Shown one piece after another: positions 35,130 through 44,209 of a DNA stretch of 64,000 nt (its first letter is position 1; every line of letters begins with the position of its first letter). A program made the position numbers and the translations under genes. The DNA comes from Arenimonas daejeonensis (GTDB lineage: Bacteria > Pseudomonadota > Gammaproteobacteria > Xanthomonadales > Xanthomonadaceae): NCBI RefSeq assembly GCF_007993735.1, contig NZ_CP042453.1, positions 496,001-560,000 of the forward strand, in the 5' to 3' direction. Under the pieces are notes generated by a model. The model had not been told where the DNA came from. It saw nothing but the letters and a program-made list of their open reading frames with translations, and did not search any database.

Positions 35130-35942
35130 ATGCCCCGCAGCGCCGTGGCCTGCCTGGTCGTGATCGCGCTGCTGGCCGCCGCCTGCTGGCTGGGACCGCT
35201 GATGGTCGGGTTGGATCCGCATCGTCCGGACTGGGATTCACTATCGGCGTCACCATCACTTAGCAGCGGACACTGGTTCGGTACCGATGCGATCGGTCGC
35301 GACATCCTGGCGCGCACGCTGGCCGGCGGACGCCTGTCGCTGACCATCGGCGCGCTGGCGACCGCGGTCGCGCTGGTCATCGGCCTGGGTTACGGCGCCG
35401 TCGCCGGTTACGCCGGCGGCCGCATCGAGCGCGCGATGGTGCGCCTGCTCGACGTGCTGTCGGCGCTGCCCTTCCTGCTGATCGTGATCCTGCTGCTGGC
35501 CTTGTTCGGCCGCTCCCTGTGGCTGCTGTTGCTGGCGATCGGCGGCTACGTCTGGATCGACCTGGCGCGGGTGGTGCGCGCCGAAGCGGCACGCCTGCGC
35601 GAGGCGCCCTTCGTGCTGGCGGCGCGCGCGGCCGGTGCACGTTTCGACCAGGTGCTGCGCTGGCACCTGCTGCCCAACCTGCTGCCGCTGGCGCTGGTGT
35701 ACCTGGGCCTGATCCTGCCGCAGGCGATCCTGGTGGAAAGTTTCCTTGGCTTCCTCGGCCTGGGCCTCGACGAGCCCTCCGCCAGCTGGGGCAGCCTGCT
35801 GCACGAAGGCAGCCAGGAGCTCGACACCGCGCCGTGGTCGCTGCTGTTTCCCGCCGGCTTCCTGGTGGCGACGCTGGCGGCCTTCCAGTTCCTCGGCGAC
35901 GGCCTGCGCGACTGGCTGGACGTGCGTGGGGCCGCGGCATGA
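35130..35942 (+). CDS. Peptide-type ABC transporter permease (OppC/DppC-like)
   Basis: 270 residues from the ATG at 35130 (AGGTCAAGAC upstream); an ATG at 35100 would add 10 residues. The membrane protein has about six helices. It contains HWFGTDAIGRDILARTLAGGRLSL, the OppC signature before the second helix, and EAARLREAPFVLAARAAGARFDQVLRWHLLPNLLPL, the EAA loop that contacts the ATPase. It overlaps the double ATPase gene (ATGA at 35939). No OppB partner and no binding protein are encoded upstream in this window, so the importer is incomplete here. Confidence 0.88.
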   Translation: MPRSAVACLVVIALLAAACWLGPLMVGLDPHRPDWDSLSASPSLSSGHWFGTDAIGRDILARTLAGGRLSLTIGALATAVALVIGLGYGAVAGYAGGRIERAMVRLLDVLSALPFLLIVILLLALFGRSLWLLLLAIGGYVWIDLARVVRAEAARLREAPFVLAARAAGARFDQVLRWHLLPNLLPLALVYLGLILPQAILVESFLGFLGLGLDEPSASWGSLLHEGSQELDTAPWSLLFPAGFLVATLAAFQFLGDGLRDWLDVRGAAA

Positions 35943-37453
35943 GCGCGCGCCTGGCCCTGCGGGGCCTGCAGGTGCATGCCGGCACCCGCCGCCTGCTCGG
36001 CCCGCTGGACCTGGACCTCGCCCCGGGCCAGTGCCTGGGTCTGGTCGGCGAAAGCGGCAGCGGCAAGAGCCTGACCGTGTTGTCCCTGCTGGGCCTGCTG
36101 CCGCCCGGTCTGACCGCGCAGGGCGAACTGCTGCTCGACGGCGAACGTATCGAACTGGGTTCGCCTGCGCACCACGCCCTGCGCGGCCGCGCGATCGCCT
36201 GGATGCCGCAGGACCCGCAGGCCAGCCTGCATCCGTTGCGCACGGTCGGCGCGCAGCTGATCGAAAGCCTGCGCACCCTGCGCGGACTGGATGCCGCTGG
36301 CGCCCGACGCGCCGCCCTTTCCCTGTTCGAACGCCTGCAGTTGCCGGACCCGTCGACGCTGCTGGCACGCCATCCGCACCAGCTCTCCGGTGGCCAGCGC
36401 CAGCGGGTGCTGCTGGCCCTGGCCCTGGCCGGCAAACCCCGCCTGCTGCTCGCCGACGAACCGACCTCGGCCCTGGACCCGCGCCTGGCGGAAGAGGCGC
36501 TGGCCTTGCTGGACGGGCTGCGCCGGGAGTTCGGCCTGGCCGTGCTGCTGGTCAGCCACGACCTGCCGCTGGTGGCGGCGCATGCGCGGCGGGTGGCGAT
36601 CCTGCGCGACGGCGGACTGGTGGAAACCGGCGATGCCGGGGAGGTGTTCGCGAATCCGCAGCATGCCTACACGCGCGAACTGCTCGCCGCCGAACGCCTG
36701 CCCGCGCCGGAACCCGCGGCACCCGGTCCACGCCTGCTGCGGCTGGAATCGGTGAGTGTCAGCTACCCGCGCGCGCCCACACCCGCCCTGCAGGCGGCAA
36801 GCCTGGACCTGCACCGCGGCGAATGCCTGGCCGTGGTCGGCGAAAGCGGCAGCGGCAAGAGCACGCTGGGGCGCACGGTGCTGCGGCTGGCGCGGCAGGG
36901 CGTCAGCGGCCGCATCCTGCTGGACGGCGAAGACCTGCTGGACGCTGGTCCCGGCCAGCTGCGGGTACTGCGCCGGCGCATCGGCGTGGTGTTCCAGGAC
37001 CCCTATGCCTCGCTGGACCCGCGCATGCGCGTGGCCGCCCTGGTCGCCGAGCCGCTGCGCATCCATGCGCTGGGCAACGCGGCGTCGCGTGACGCGCGGG
37101 CGCGGGCACTGCTGTCGGCGGTCGGGCTGGACCCGGCGCTGGCCGACCGCTACCCGCACCAGCTGTCCGGCGGCCAGCGCCAGCGTGTGGCGATCGCCCG
37201 GGCCCTGGCCACCGACCCCGAGCTGCTGGTCTGCGACGAGGCGGTGTCGGCGCTGGACGCACACCACCGTGCCGGCGTGCTGGCGCTGCTGGCCCGGCTC
37301 AAGCGCGAGCGTGGCCTGGCGCTGCTGTTCATCACCCACGATTTCGCCGCTGCGCGGGCCCTGGCCGAACGCACCGCGCTGCTGGTGGACGGGCGGCTGG
37401 TGGCCATCGGCGACACCGCCACCCTGCTGGCCGGCGAGGTCCGGGCCGGCTGA
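35939..37453 (+). CDS. Fused double ATPase of a peptide-type ABC transporter (OppD-OppF-like)
   Basis: 504 residues with two nucleotide-binding domains. Domain 1 has VGESGSGKS (near residue 37), HQLSGGQRQRVLLALALA and LLLADEPTSALD. Domain 2 has VGESGSGKST (near residue 300), VVFQDPYASLDPRMRV, HQLSGGQRQRVAIARALA and LLVCDEAVSALD, then ITHDFAAARALA. It provides ATP hydrolysis for di/oligopeptide or nickel-type uptake. The layout resembles YejF-type fusions. It overlaps the permease gene by four bases. The GAF-GGDEF-EAL gene follows 41 bases later. Confidence 0.93.
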   Translation: MSARLALRGLQVHAGTRRLLGPLDLDLAPGQCLGLVGESGSGKSLTVLSLLGLLPPGLTAQGELLLDGERIELGSPAHHALRGRAIAWMPQDPQASLHPLRTVGAQLIESLRTLRGLDAAGARRAALSLFERLQLPDPSTLLARHPHQLSGGQRQRVLLALALAGKPRLLLADEPTSALDPRLAEEALALLDGLRREFGLAVLLVSHDLPLVAAHARRVAILRDGGLVETGDAGEVFANPQHAYTRELLAAERLPAPEPAAPGPRLLRLESVSVSYPRAPTPALQAASLDLHRGECLAVVGESGSGKSTLGRTVLRLARQGVSGRILLDGEDLLDAGPGQLRVLRRRIGVVFQDPYASLDPRMRVAALVAEPLRIHALGNAASRDARARALLSAVGLDPALADRYPHQLSGGQRQRVAIARALATDPELLVCDEAVSALDAHHRAGVLALLARLKRERGLALLFITHDFAAARALAERTALLVDGRLVAIGDTATLLAGEVRAG

Positions 37454-37494
37454 TACACTCGGCCGAACCCCGGGGAGGGGGAGCCAGAAGACCC

Positions 37495-40116
37495 ATGTCG
37501 CAACAGCCGCTGTCGCCAGGCGAAGCAAGATCCACGATCCAGGCCCTGCCCCGGGCCGACGACCCGGCCGCGCTCGCCGCCGAGGTCCAGCGCCTGCGTG
37601 TGGACGTGGAGCGCCTGGGCCGCGCCGAGCGCCTGCAGCGCGCCCTGTTCGCCATCAGCGACCTGGCCAGTTCCGACCAGGACACCGCCACGGTGCTGCA
37701 CGGCCTGCACGAGATCGTCGGCCGGCTGATGTACGCGGAGAACTTCTACATCGTGCGCTACTCGCCCGATGACGAGTCCATGCGTTTCATCTACTTCGCC
37801 GACAGCCTGGACCCGGTGACCCCGGACCCCGAAGAAGTGGTGTCGGCCGAGAAGATGGCCAACAGCCTCACCCTGGCCCTGATCCGGCACGGCAAGCCGG
37901 TGCTCGGCCCTTCCGATGATGTCCGGCGCGAACTGGACGTGCCGCGCGACGAGACCCTGGGTCCGGACAGCGAAGACTGGCTGGGCGTACCGATGGTGGA
38001 CGAGGGCGTGGTGCGTGGCGCCATCGTCGTGCAGAGCTACGACCCGAAAAATCGATACAGCGAGGACGACCGCGTCCTGCTCGGTTATGTCGCCCAACAC
38101 ATCCTCACCGCGCTGGCCCGTCGCGACGCCCAGCAGGAGCTGGAGCGGCGCGTGGACGAACGCACCCGCGAGCTGCGCGAACAGGTCGCCGAACGCGAAC
38201 GCAGCGAACGCCTGCAGGCCGCCCTGTTCCGCATCGCCGAGCAGGCCGGTCGCAGCGAAAGCATCGAGGTGTTCTATGCCGAGGTGCACGGCATCGTCAG
38301 CGCGCTGCTCGACGCCCGCAACTTCTTCATCGCCCTGCTGACCGACGACGGCCAGGAACTCGACTTCCCGTACTCGGTGGACGAACGCGACCAGAAACGG
38401 CCGCGCCGCCGCCTGGCCAAGGGCCTGACCGAATTCGTGCTGGCCTCGGGCCGGCCGCTGCTGGCCGACCGCGACGACATCCACCGCCTGGTGGCCGAAG
38501 GCAAGGTGCAGTCCTTCGGCACGCCCTCGGTGTGCTGGCTGGGCGTGCCGCTGCAGATCGGCGGCAAACCGGTCGGCGTGATCGCAGTGCAGAGCTATAC
38601 GCCCGACTACCTGTACAGCAAGCGCGACCAGGAACTGCTGAGCTTCGTCTCCTTCCACATCGCCCAGGCACTGGAGCGGCGCCAGGCGCACGAATCGCTG
38701 CGCGAGGCCTATGCCGAACTTGAGCAGCGCGTCGCCTCGCGCACCAGCGAGCTGGCCGACGCCAACCGCGAGCTGCTCGACCAGATCTCGGTGCGCGAGC
38801 GCATGGAGCACAAGCTCAAGCACGAGGCCATGCACGACACGCTGACCGGCCTGCCCAACCGCAGCCACCTGCTGGGGCGCATGGGCATGGCGCTGTCGCG
38901 CTACCGCTACGACCCGACCCAGCTGTTCGCGGTGCTGTTCCTCGACCTCGACCGCTTCAAGGTGGTCAACGACTCGGTCGGCCACCTGGTCGGCGACGAG
39001 CTGCTGAAAGAGGCCGCACGCCGCATCGGCCGCTGCGTGCGCGACCCGGACATGGTCTCGCGCCTGGGCGGCGACGAGTTCGCCATCGTGCTCGACTTCA
39101 TCCACACTTCCGACGACGCGGTGGCGGTGGCCGAGCGCGTGATCAAGTCGCTGGCGGAGCCGATGCGCATCGCCGGCAAGGAGCTCTACACCTCGGCCAG
39201 CATCGGCATCGCCCTGGTGGACGGCCGCTACCGCAGCCCGGAAGAACTGCTGCGCGACGCCGACGTGGCCATGTACCGCGCCAAGGCCACCGGCCGCCAG
39301 CGGTACGCGCTGTTCGACGAGCACCTGCACGAAGCCGCGCTCAAGCTGCTCGAACTCGAAGGCGACCTGCGCCGCGCGCTGCAGCGCCAGGAATTCGAAC
39401 CCTACTACCAGCCCATCATCAGCCTGGCCGATGGCGGCCTGGTCGGCTTCGAGGCGCTGATGCGCTGGCACCACCCGATGCGCGGGCTCAGCATGCCCGG
39501 CGATTTCATCGGCATCGCCGAGGAAACCGGCAGCCTGGAGCACATGGACTGGCAGATCTACGAGCTGGTCTGCCGCGACATCCGCCGCCTGTCGGCACGC
39601 AATGCCTACACCACGCTCAACGTCTCGCCGCGGCACCTGCGCGCACCGGACTTCGACCAGCGCCTGCTGGAAATGATGTCGCGCCACGAGGTGCGGCCGG
39701 CGCACCTGCGCCTGGAAGTCACCGAGGGCGCCCTGCTCGAACAGCCCGAGCAAGTGCAGGCCTGCCTGGCCCGCCTGCGCGAGGCCGGGGTGATGACCCT
39801 GCTCGACGACTTCGGCACCGGGTATTCCTCGCTGTCCTACCTGCACCGTTTCCCGCTGCACGGGCTGAAGATCGACCGCAGCTTCGTCGCCGAACTGCGC
39901 AGCGGCGAAAGCGGCGGCAGCACGGCGATCGTGCGCGCGATCCGGCTGCTGGCCGATTCGCTGGGCCTGGAAGTGATCGCCGAAGGCATCGAGACCGAGG
40001 AGCAGCGTTACCAGCTGCGCCTGCTCGGTCTGAGCCTGGGCCAGGGGTATCTGTTCTCCAAGCCCGCCGCGGCCGGCGAGATCCTGACGCGTTACGGGCT
40101 GGCCACCGAAGACTGA
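37495..40116 (+). CDS. GAF-GAF-GGDEF-EAL c-di-GMP turnover protein
   Basis: 873 residues. Two GAF domains (about residues 45-215 and 240-395) are linked by a coiled coil (LEQRVASRTSELADANREL). The GGDEF motif SRLGGDEFAIVL (near residue 525) is intact and has an RDPD inhibitory site five residues upstream. The EAL domain (near 615-860) keeps EALMRW, NVSPRHLR, EVTEGALLE, DDFGTGYSS and IAEGIET, so both diguanylate cyclase and phosphodiesterase activities look possible. There is no membrane helix, so it senses a cytoplasmic ligand through GAF. Its 3' end overlaps the convergent SDR gene by 25 bases. The gene has no break. Confidence 0.95.
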   Translation: MSQQPLSPGEARSTIQALPRADDPAALAAEVQRLRVDVERLGRAERLQRALFAISDLASSDQDTATVLHGLHEIVGRLMYAENFYIVRYSPDDESMRFIYFADSLDPVTPDPEEVVSAEKMANSLTLALIRHGKPVLGPSDDVRRELDVPRDETLGPDSEDWLGVPMVDEGVVRGAIVVQSYDPKNRYSEDDRVLLGYVAQHILTALARRDAQQELERRVDERTRELREQVAERERSERLQAALFRIAEQAGRSESIEVFYAEVHGIVSALLDARNFFIALLTDDGQELDFPYSVDERDQKRPRRRLAKGLTEFVLASGRPLLADRDDIHRLVAEGKVQSFGTPSVCWLGVPLQIGGKPVGVIAVQSYTPDYLYSKRDQELLSFVSFHIAQALERRQAHESLREAYAELEQRVASRTSELADANRELLDQISVRERMEHKLKHEAMHDTLTGLPNRSHLLGRMGMALSRYRYDPTQLFAVLFLDLDRFKVVNDSVGHLVGDELLKEAARRIGRCVRDPDMVSRLGGDEFAIVLDFIHTSDDAVAVAERVIKSLAEPMRIAGKELYTSASIGIALVDGRYRSPEELLRDADVAMYRAKATGRQRYALFDEHLHEAALKLLELEGDLRRALQRQEFEPYYQPIISLADGGLVGFEALMRWHHPMRGLSMPGDFIGIAEETGSLEHMDWQIYELVCRDIRRLSARNAYTTLNVSPRHLRAPDFDQRLLEMMSRHEVRPAHLRLEVTEGALLEQPEQVQACLARLREAGVMTLLDDFGTGYSSLSYLHRFPLHGLKIDRSFVAELRSGESGGSTAIVRAIRLLADSLGLEVIAEGIETEEQRYQLRLLGLSLGQGYLFSKPAAAGEILTRYGLATED

Positions 40117-41087
40117 GGCGCCAGCAGGCCTTCGGCCCGCAGCCAGGCGATGGTGTCGGCCAGCAGCTGCGGCAGTGGCGTGCTGCGGTAGTCCAGCTCG
40201 CGTTCGGCCTTGGATGAATCCACGCGCAGGTGGTGGCTGGTGAAGGCCGCCGCGACCGGCGTCAGTTCCGGCGGCCGCCGGGAAAGGCGCGACAGCAGGT
40301 CGAGGGCACGCGCATAGATCCGCAGCACCGGCGCTGGCATCGGCCGCGACGGCGTCTTCTTGCCGAGCTGGCGGCCGGCCTCCTGGATCAACGCCAGGAA
40401 ACTCGCGTGCTCGCCGCCGAGCAGCCAGGTTTCGTCGCGCCGCGGCCCGCGCCAGGCGCGCACCTGGGCGCGGGCGATCTCGCGCACGTCGGCGAAGGCG
40501 CCTGACCCCGGCGGCGCGCCCGGCAGGGTGCCGGCATCGATCAGGCGGATCAGCTTCGACCAGTTGTTGCGGTCGCCCGGGCCGAGGATGTGCGCGGGTT
40601 GGAACACCAGGAAGGGCAGGCCGGTTTCGCGCACCTGGCGTTCGGCGGCGTATTTGCTCCGTTCGTAGTTGATCCAGGACTCGGCGCCGCGCTGCGGCAG
40701 GTCCTCGCGCAGGGTGCCGTGCACGAGGTGGGAATACGCCGAGACGCTGGAGGTGTGCGCGAAGGTGGTGACGCCGGCCCGGCGCGCGGCGGCGATCAGC
40801 CGGGCGGTGCCGCCGACATTGGTCTCGGTCTGGGCGGCATCGCCCGGGCCCCAGTTGTTGGTGTCGGCGGCGGTGTGGAAAACCGCGGAAGCGCCTTCGG
40901 TCGCCGCGGCCAGGGAATCGGCATCGCCGAGGTGGCCGCGCACCGGCTGGGCGCCGAGCGCGGCCACGGCCGCGTCACCGGCCGGGCTGCGCGACAGCCC
41001 ACGCACCCGCGCGCCGTCCGCAAGCAGTTCGCGGACCAGGTGTTGGCCCAGGAAGCCGGTGGCGCCGGTGACTAGAACGGTAGGCAT
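40092..41087 (-). CDS. NAD(P)-dependent epimerase/reductase (extended SDR, dihydroflavonol reductase-like)
   Basis: 331 residues. The N-terminal motif is LVTGATGFLGQHLVREL, then AVFHTAADTNNWGPGD, FAHTSSVSAYS and the catalytic NYERSKYAAE (Tyr-x3-Lys). It resembles 3-beta-hydroxysteroid or dihydroflavonol-4-reductase-type extended SDRs. The substrate is unknown. The gene converges on the GGDEF-EAL gene with a 25-base overlap at the 3' ends. A double-hairpin repeat lies 17 bases upstream of its start. Confidence 0.9.
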   Translation of the reverse strand: MPTVLVTGATGFLGQHLVRELLADGARVRGLSRSPAGDAAVAALGAQPVRGHLGDADSLAAATEGASAVFHTAADTNNWGPGDAAQTETNVGGTARLIAAARRAGVTTFAHTSSVSAYSHLVHGTLREDLPQRGAESWINYERSKYAAERQVRETGLPFLVFQPAHILGPGDRNNWSKLIRLIDAGTLPGAPPGSGAFADVREIARAQVRAWRGPRRDETWLLGGEHASFLALIQEAGRQLGKKTPSRPMPAPVLRIYARALDLLSRLSRRPPELTPVAAAFTSHHLRVDSSKAERELDYRSTPLPQLLADTIAWLRAEGLLAPQSSVASP

Positions 41088-41103
41088 GCGTTCCTTTGAT
41101 CTG

Positions 41104-41213
41104 CTCCTCCCCCTGCTTGCAGGGGAGGCCGGGAGGGGGTCGAAGTTCGAGCATGAACCTTCCCCGCAAGGGTCTACCCCTCCCCAACCCTCCCCTGCAA
41201 GCAGGGGGAGGGA
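41104..41213. repeat. Intergenic double-hairpin repeat, copy 3 of 3
   Basis: Same plan as the copies at 1678 and 9467. It has CTCCCCCTGCTTGCAGGGGAG as first hairpin (with one bulge), the internal GGGAGGGGGTCGAAGTTCGA, a diverged GCAAGGGTCTACCCC block and a second hairpin CCCTCCCCTGC/GCAGGGGGAGGG. It is less alike than the other two copies. It lies at the 5' side of the SDR gene, unlike the first two copies. Confidence 0.8.
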
Positions 41214-41256
41214 GCAGCCGGGGTGAACCCCGCTGTCAAGCCAACGCTGTCCGTAT

Positions 41257-41272
41257 TGTGAAATCGGTCACG
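41257..41272 (+). promoter_or_regulatory. Crp/Clp-type binding site upstream of the SPFH gene
   Basis: TGTGA-AATCGG-TCACG differs by one base from the Crp/Clp consensus TGTGA-N6-TCACA. A GATTAT at 41280-41285 could be the -10 of the downstream gene, which would place the site over the promoter at about -27 and suggest repression. Clp is the Crp homologue of Xanthomonadaceae. The assignment is by sequence only. Confidence 0.45.
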
Positions 41273-41318
41273 TTATGTAGATTATGCTTGAGCAACACTG
41301 CCTAAACCCCTGGTGCAA

Positions 41319-41769
41319 ATGGCAATCATGAGCCCCCTGCTGCCGCTCCCCTGCCGCTCGCCTCGTTAGCCTGGCTAACGGGTTTCCGCCGCGTTCCCGA
41401 CAACTGCGTGGTCACCGTGCACCGTTTCGGCCGCTTCGTGCGCGCCCTGGGGCCGGGCTGGCGCTGGACCCTGCCGGGCCTGGACCAGCTGGGGCAGCCG
41501 GTCTGCCTGATCGGCCACCACCTGGACATCCCCGACGCCACCGGCGCCCATGCCGAGCTCTACTACCAGATCCTGGACCCAGCCCAGGCCGGCGAAGCCC
41601 TGGACCGGGTGGACGCCCAGTCAGCGACCAGGCCCGCGACGCCCTGGCCTCGCTGCAGGCCCTGGCCGACTCCACCCGCCCGATGGCCGAAGCGCTGAAG
41701 ACCGAACTCAACCAGCGCATCGGCCGCCTGGGCCTGCGCGTCATCCGGTGCTCGCTGCACGCCGCCTGA
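41319..41769 (+). CDS. Short SPFH/band-7 domain protein, two frameshifts
   Basis: About 149 residues when joined. The start [10 protein letters not shown] (ATG 41319, or 41328) leads into a hydrophobic helix ([12 protein letters not shown]), then [31 protein letters not shown], the classic start of an SPFH domain, with a C-terminal [23 protein letters not shown] helix. Breaks near 41347 and 41618 shift the frame (a missing G in CCCAGTCAGC for the latter). The stop is at 41767-41769. Typical SPFH proteins are twice this length, so it keeps only the core domain and lacks the coiled coil. The rsmG start follows 27 bases later. Confidence 0.7.
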
Positions 41770-41782
41770 CCCCGTTCTGCCT

Positions 41783-41798
41783 GACAATACGCGGCATG
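41783..41798 (+). promoter_or_regulatory. Leaderless-type promoter of rsmG
   Basis: GACAAT at 41783-41788 is seven bases in front of the ATG at 41796 (ACGCGGC between). This puts the transcription start at or next to the start codon, as at 24224 and 28771. No ribosome-binding site is seen. Confidence 0.45.
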
Positions 41799-42443
41799 AA
41801 TCCCCTGTCGCACCTGCTGCCGGAGCTCGAGTCCGGCCTGTCCGCCCTCGGCCTGCCGACCGACCCGCTCGCCGGGAAGCTGCTGGATTACCTGGCCCTG
41901 CTCGATCGCTGGAACAAGACCTACAACCTGACTGCCGTCCGCGATCCGCGCGAGATGCTCTACAAGCACCTGCTCGATTCGCTGTCCATGTGGCGACACG
42001 TCGCCGACGGCAAGCTGGCCGATCTCGGCACCGGCCCCGGGTTGCCTGGCATCCCGCTGGCGCTGGCCAACCCCAGGCTGCAGGTCACCCTGGTCGAAAG
42101 CATCGCCAAGAAGACCCGTTTCCAACGCGAGGTCGTGCGCCAGCTTGGTCTCACCAACGTGCGGGTGCTGGAATCGCGGGCCGAGGCCGTGGATGAACCC
42201 GGCGCCTACGACCAGATCACCGCCCGCGCCATGGACACACTGGCCGGCATCCTCGCGGTCGGCGGCCACCTGCTGGCGCCCGGCGGCCGGCTGCTGGCGA
42301 TGAAGGGCCAGCGCCCCGACGCCGAGATCGCCGCCCTGCCGCCCGGCTGGCGGGTCGAATCCGTGCAGGCGCTCACCGTTCCGGGCCTGGAAGGCGACCG
42401 CCACCTGGTCACCGTCACCCGCACCCCGGCCGAGACGGCATAA
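41796..42443 (+). CDS. rsmG: 16S rRNA (guanine527-N7)-methyltransferase
   Basis: 215 residues. The GidB core is visible: [21 protein letters not shown] with HLLDSLSM, then the SAM motif [34 protein letters not shown], and [11 protein letters not shown]. It methylates G527 of 16S rRNA. It precedes parA by 72 bases, the common gidB-parA-parB order. The -10 sits directly at its start codon. Confidence 0.96.
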   Translation: MNPLSHLLPELESGLSALGLPTDPLAGKLLDYLALLDRWNKTYNLTAVRDPREMLYKHLLDSLSMWRHVADGKLADLGTGPGLPGIPLALANPRLQVTLVESIAKKTRFQREVVRQLGLTNVRVLESRAEAVDEPGAYDQITARAMDTLAGILAVGGHLLAPGGRLLAMKGQRPDAEIAALPPGWRVESVQALTVPGLEGDRHLVTVTRTPAETA

Positions 42444-42444
42444 T
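42439..42444 (+). promoter_or_regulatory. Likely -10 box for parA-parB
   Basis: CATAAT overlaps the last codons of rsmG and would start a transcript near 42451, giving parA a leader of about 65 bases. No parS-like 16-bp palindrome was found in this stretch. Confidence 0.35.
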
Positions 42445-42515
42445 CCCCCTCCGGGCCAAACCTCCCGCTTGAAATCCCACCCACCGGTCCTTCGGGTCCG
42501 GCGCAAGGAGCCTGC

Positions 42516-43297
42516 ATGGGTCGCATCATCGCCATAGCCAACCAGAAGGGCGGCGTCGGCAAGACCACCACCGCCGTCAACCTGGCCGCCGCGCTCGCCG
42601 CGACGCCGCGCAAGGTGCTGCTGGTGGACCTGGACCCGCAGGGCAACGCCACCATGGCGTCCGGCGTGGACAAACGTGAGCTCGAGAACTCGACCTGCGA
42701 AGTGCTGCTGGGCGAATGCGACGCCGCCGCGGCCATCGTCACCACGCCCGAGGCCTACGACCTGCTGCCGGGCAACATCGACCTGACCGCGGCCGAGATC
42801 CGGCTGATGGACGAGTCCGCGCGCGAACAGCGGCTCAAGACCGCGCTGGCGCCGCAGCGCGACAACTACGACTACATCCTGATCGACTGCCCGCCCTCGC
42901 TGTCGCTGCTGACGCTCAACGCACTGGCCGCCGCCGACGGCGTGATCGTGCCGATGCAGTGCGAATACTTCGCGCTCGAGGGCCTGAGCTCGCTGGTGGA
43001 CACCATCAATGCGCTCAAGGGCAAGCTCAACCCGGCGCTGGAGATCGAGGGCATCGTGCGCACCATGTACGACGTGCGCAACAACCTCGCCAACGCGGTC
43101 TCGGGCGAACTGACCAAACATTTCGGCGACAAGGTGTTCCGCTCGATCATCCCGCGCAACGTGCGCCTGGCCGAGGCGCCCAGCCACGGCCAGAGCATCG
43201 TGGGCTACGACCGGGCCTCGCGCGGCGGCATCGCCTACTGGGCCTGGCCGGCGAGATCGTGCGGCGCGAGAAGAAGATGTTCAAGGAGACGGCATGA
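42516..43297 (+). CDS. parA: Chromosome-partitioning ATPase ParA (Soj), one frameshift
   Basis: About 260 residues. The deviant Walker A is NQKGGVGKTTTAVNLA, then LLVDLDPQGNATMASGVD, DYILIDCPPSLSLLTLNAL and VPMQCEYFALEGLSSLVDTI. The frame breaks near 43240 (GCCTACTGGGCCTGGCC); resuming gives LGLAGEIVRREKKMFKETA. It overlaps parB by four bases (ATGA). With ParB it drives chromosome origin segregation. The preceding rsmG and following parB give the chromosomal, not plasmid, arrangement. Confidence 0.96.
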
Positions 43298-44199
43298 GCA
43301 CCAAGAAGCGCGGCCTCGGCCGCGGCCTGGAGGCCCTGCTGGGCACCGGCAACAAGGGCGCCGCACCGTCGGCCGAACCGGCCGCGTCCGGCGACGGCCT
43401 GCGCACCCTGCCGATCCAGGCGATGCAGCCGGGCAAGTACCAGCCGCGTACCGGCATGGACCCGGACAAGCTCACCGAGCTGGCGGAATCGATCAAGGCC
43501 CTGGGCCTGATCCAGCCGATCGTGGTGCGCGAGATCGGCACCCACAAGGACGGCAGCCCACGTTACGAGATCATCGCCGGCGAACGCCGCTGGCGCGCCG
43601 CCACCCAGGCCGGCCTGACCGACGTGCCGGTGGTGCTGCGCGAAGTGGACGACCGCGCGGTCATCGCCATGGCGCTGATCGAGAACATCCAGCGCGAGGA
43701 TCTCAACCCGCTGGAAGAAGCGCAGGCACTGAGCCGCCTGATCGACGAATTCTCGCTGACCCATCAGCAGGCCGCTGAAGCCGTGGGCCGTTCGCGCGCC
43801 GCGGTGTCGAACCTGCTGCGCCTGCTGGAACTGCCCGACGGCATCCGCGCCCTGCTGGAGAGCAAGCAGCTCGAGATGGGCCATGCCCGCGCGCTGCTCA
43901 CGCTCGCGCCGGCCGCCGCGCTCGCGCTGGCGAAAGAGGCCGTGGCCGAAGGCTGGTCGGTGCGCGAGGTCGAGCGCCGCGCGCAGCTGCTGGGCAAGGG
44001 CCAGTTGCCGGGCAAGAAACCCGCCAAACCCGCCGGCAAGAAGACCGACGCCGACATCGCCGCGCTCGAACGCGAGCTGTCGGAAAAGCTCAGCGCCAAG
44101 GTGGCCGTGCAGCACGGTCGCGGCGGCCGCGGCAAGCTGGTGATCGCCTACCACGGCCTGGACACGCTCGACGGCATCCTCGAGCGCCTGCGCCGCTGA
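43294..44199 (+). CDS. parB: Chromosome-partitioning protein ParB (Spo0J)
   Basis: 301 residues. It starts with the chromosomal ParB signature KKRGLGRGLEALLG, then ALGLIQPIVVREI, EIIAGERRWRAATQAGL and AMALIENIQREDLNPLEEAQAL (box II). The helix-turn-helix is LTHQQAAEAVGRSRAAVSNLLRLLELP. C-terminal residues form the dimer domain. It binds parS sites, which I did not see nearby. The reading frame is unbroken. Confidence 0.97.
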   Translation: MSTKKRGLGRGLEALLGTGNKGAAPSAEPAASGDGLRTLPIQAMQPGKYQPRTGMDPDKLTELAESIKALGLIQPIVVREIGTHKDGSPRYEIIAGERRWRAATQAGLTDVPVVLREVDDRAVIAMALIENIQREDLNPLEEAQALSRLIDEFSLTHQQAAEAVGRSRAAVSNLLRLLELPDGIRALLESKQLEMGHARALLTLAPAAALALAKEAVAEGWSVREVERRAQLLGKGQLPGKKPAKPAGKKTDADIAALERELSEKLSAKVAVQHGRGGRGKLVIAYHGLDTLDGILERLRR

Positions 44200-44209
44200 G
44201 CCGCCGGCC

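Noticed and set aside
37150-39861. 903-residue open frame antisense to the ATPase and GGDEF-EAL genes
   Set aside because: It is a GC-rich shadow frame: low-complexity His/Gln/Val-rich text without motifs, opposite two well-supported genes.
42444-44209. parS site near parA-parB
   Set aside because: No 16-bp GTTTCAC/GTGAAAC-type palindrome was seen there.
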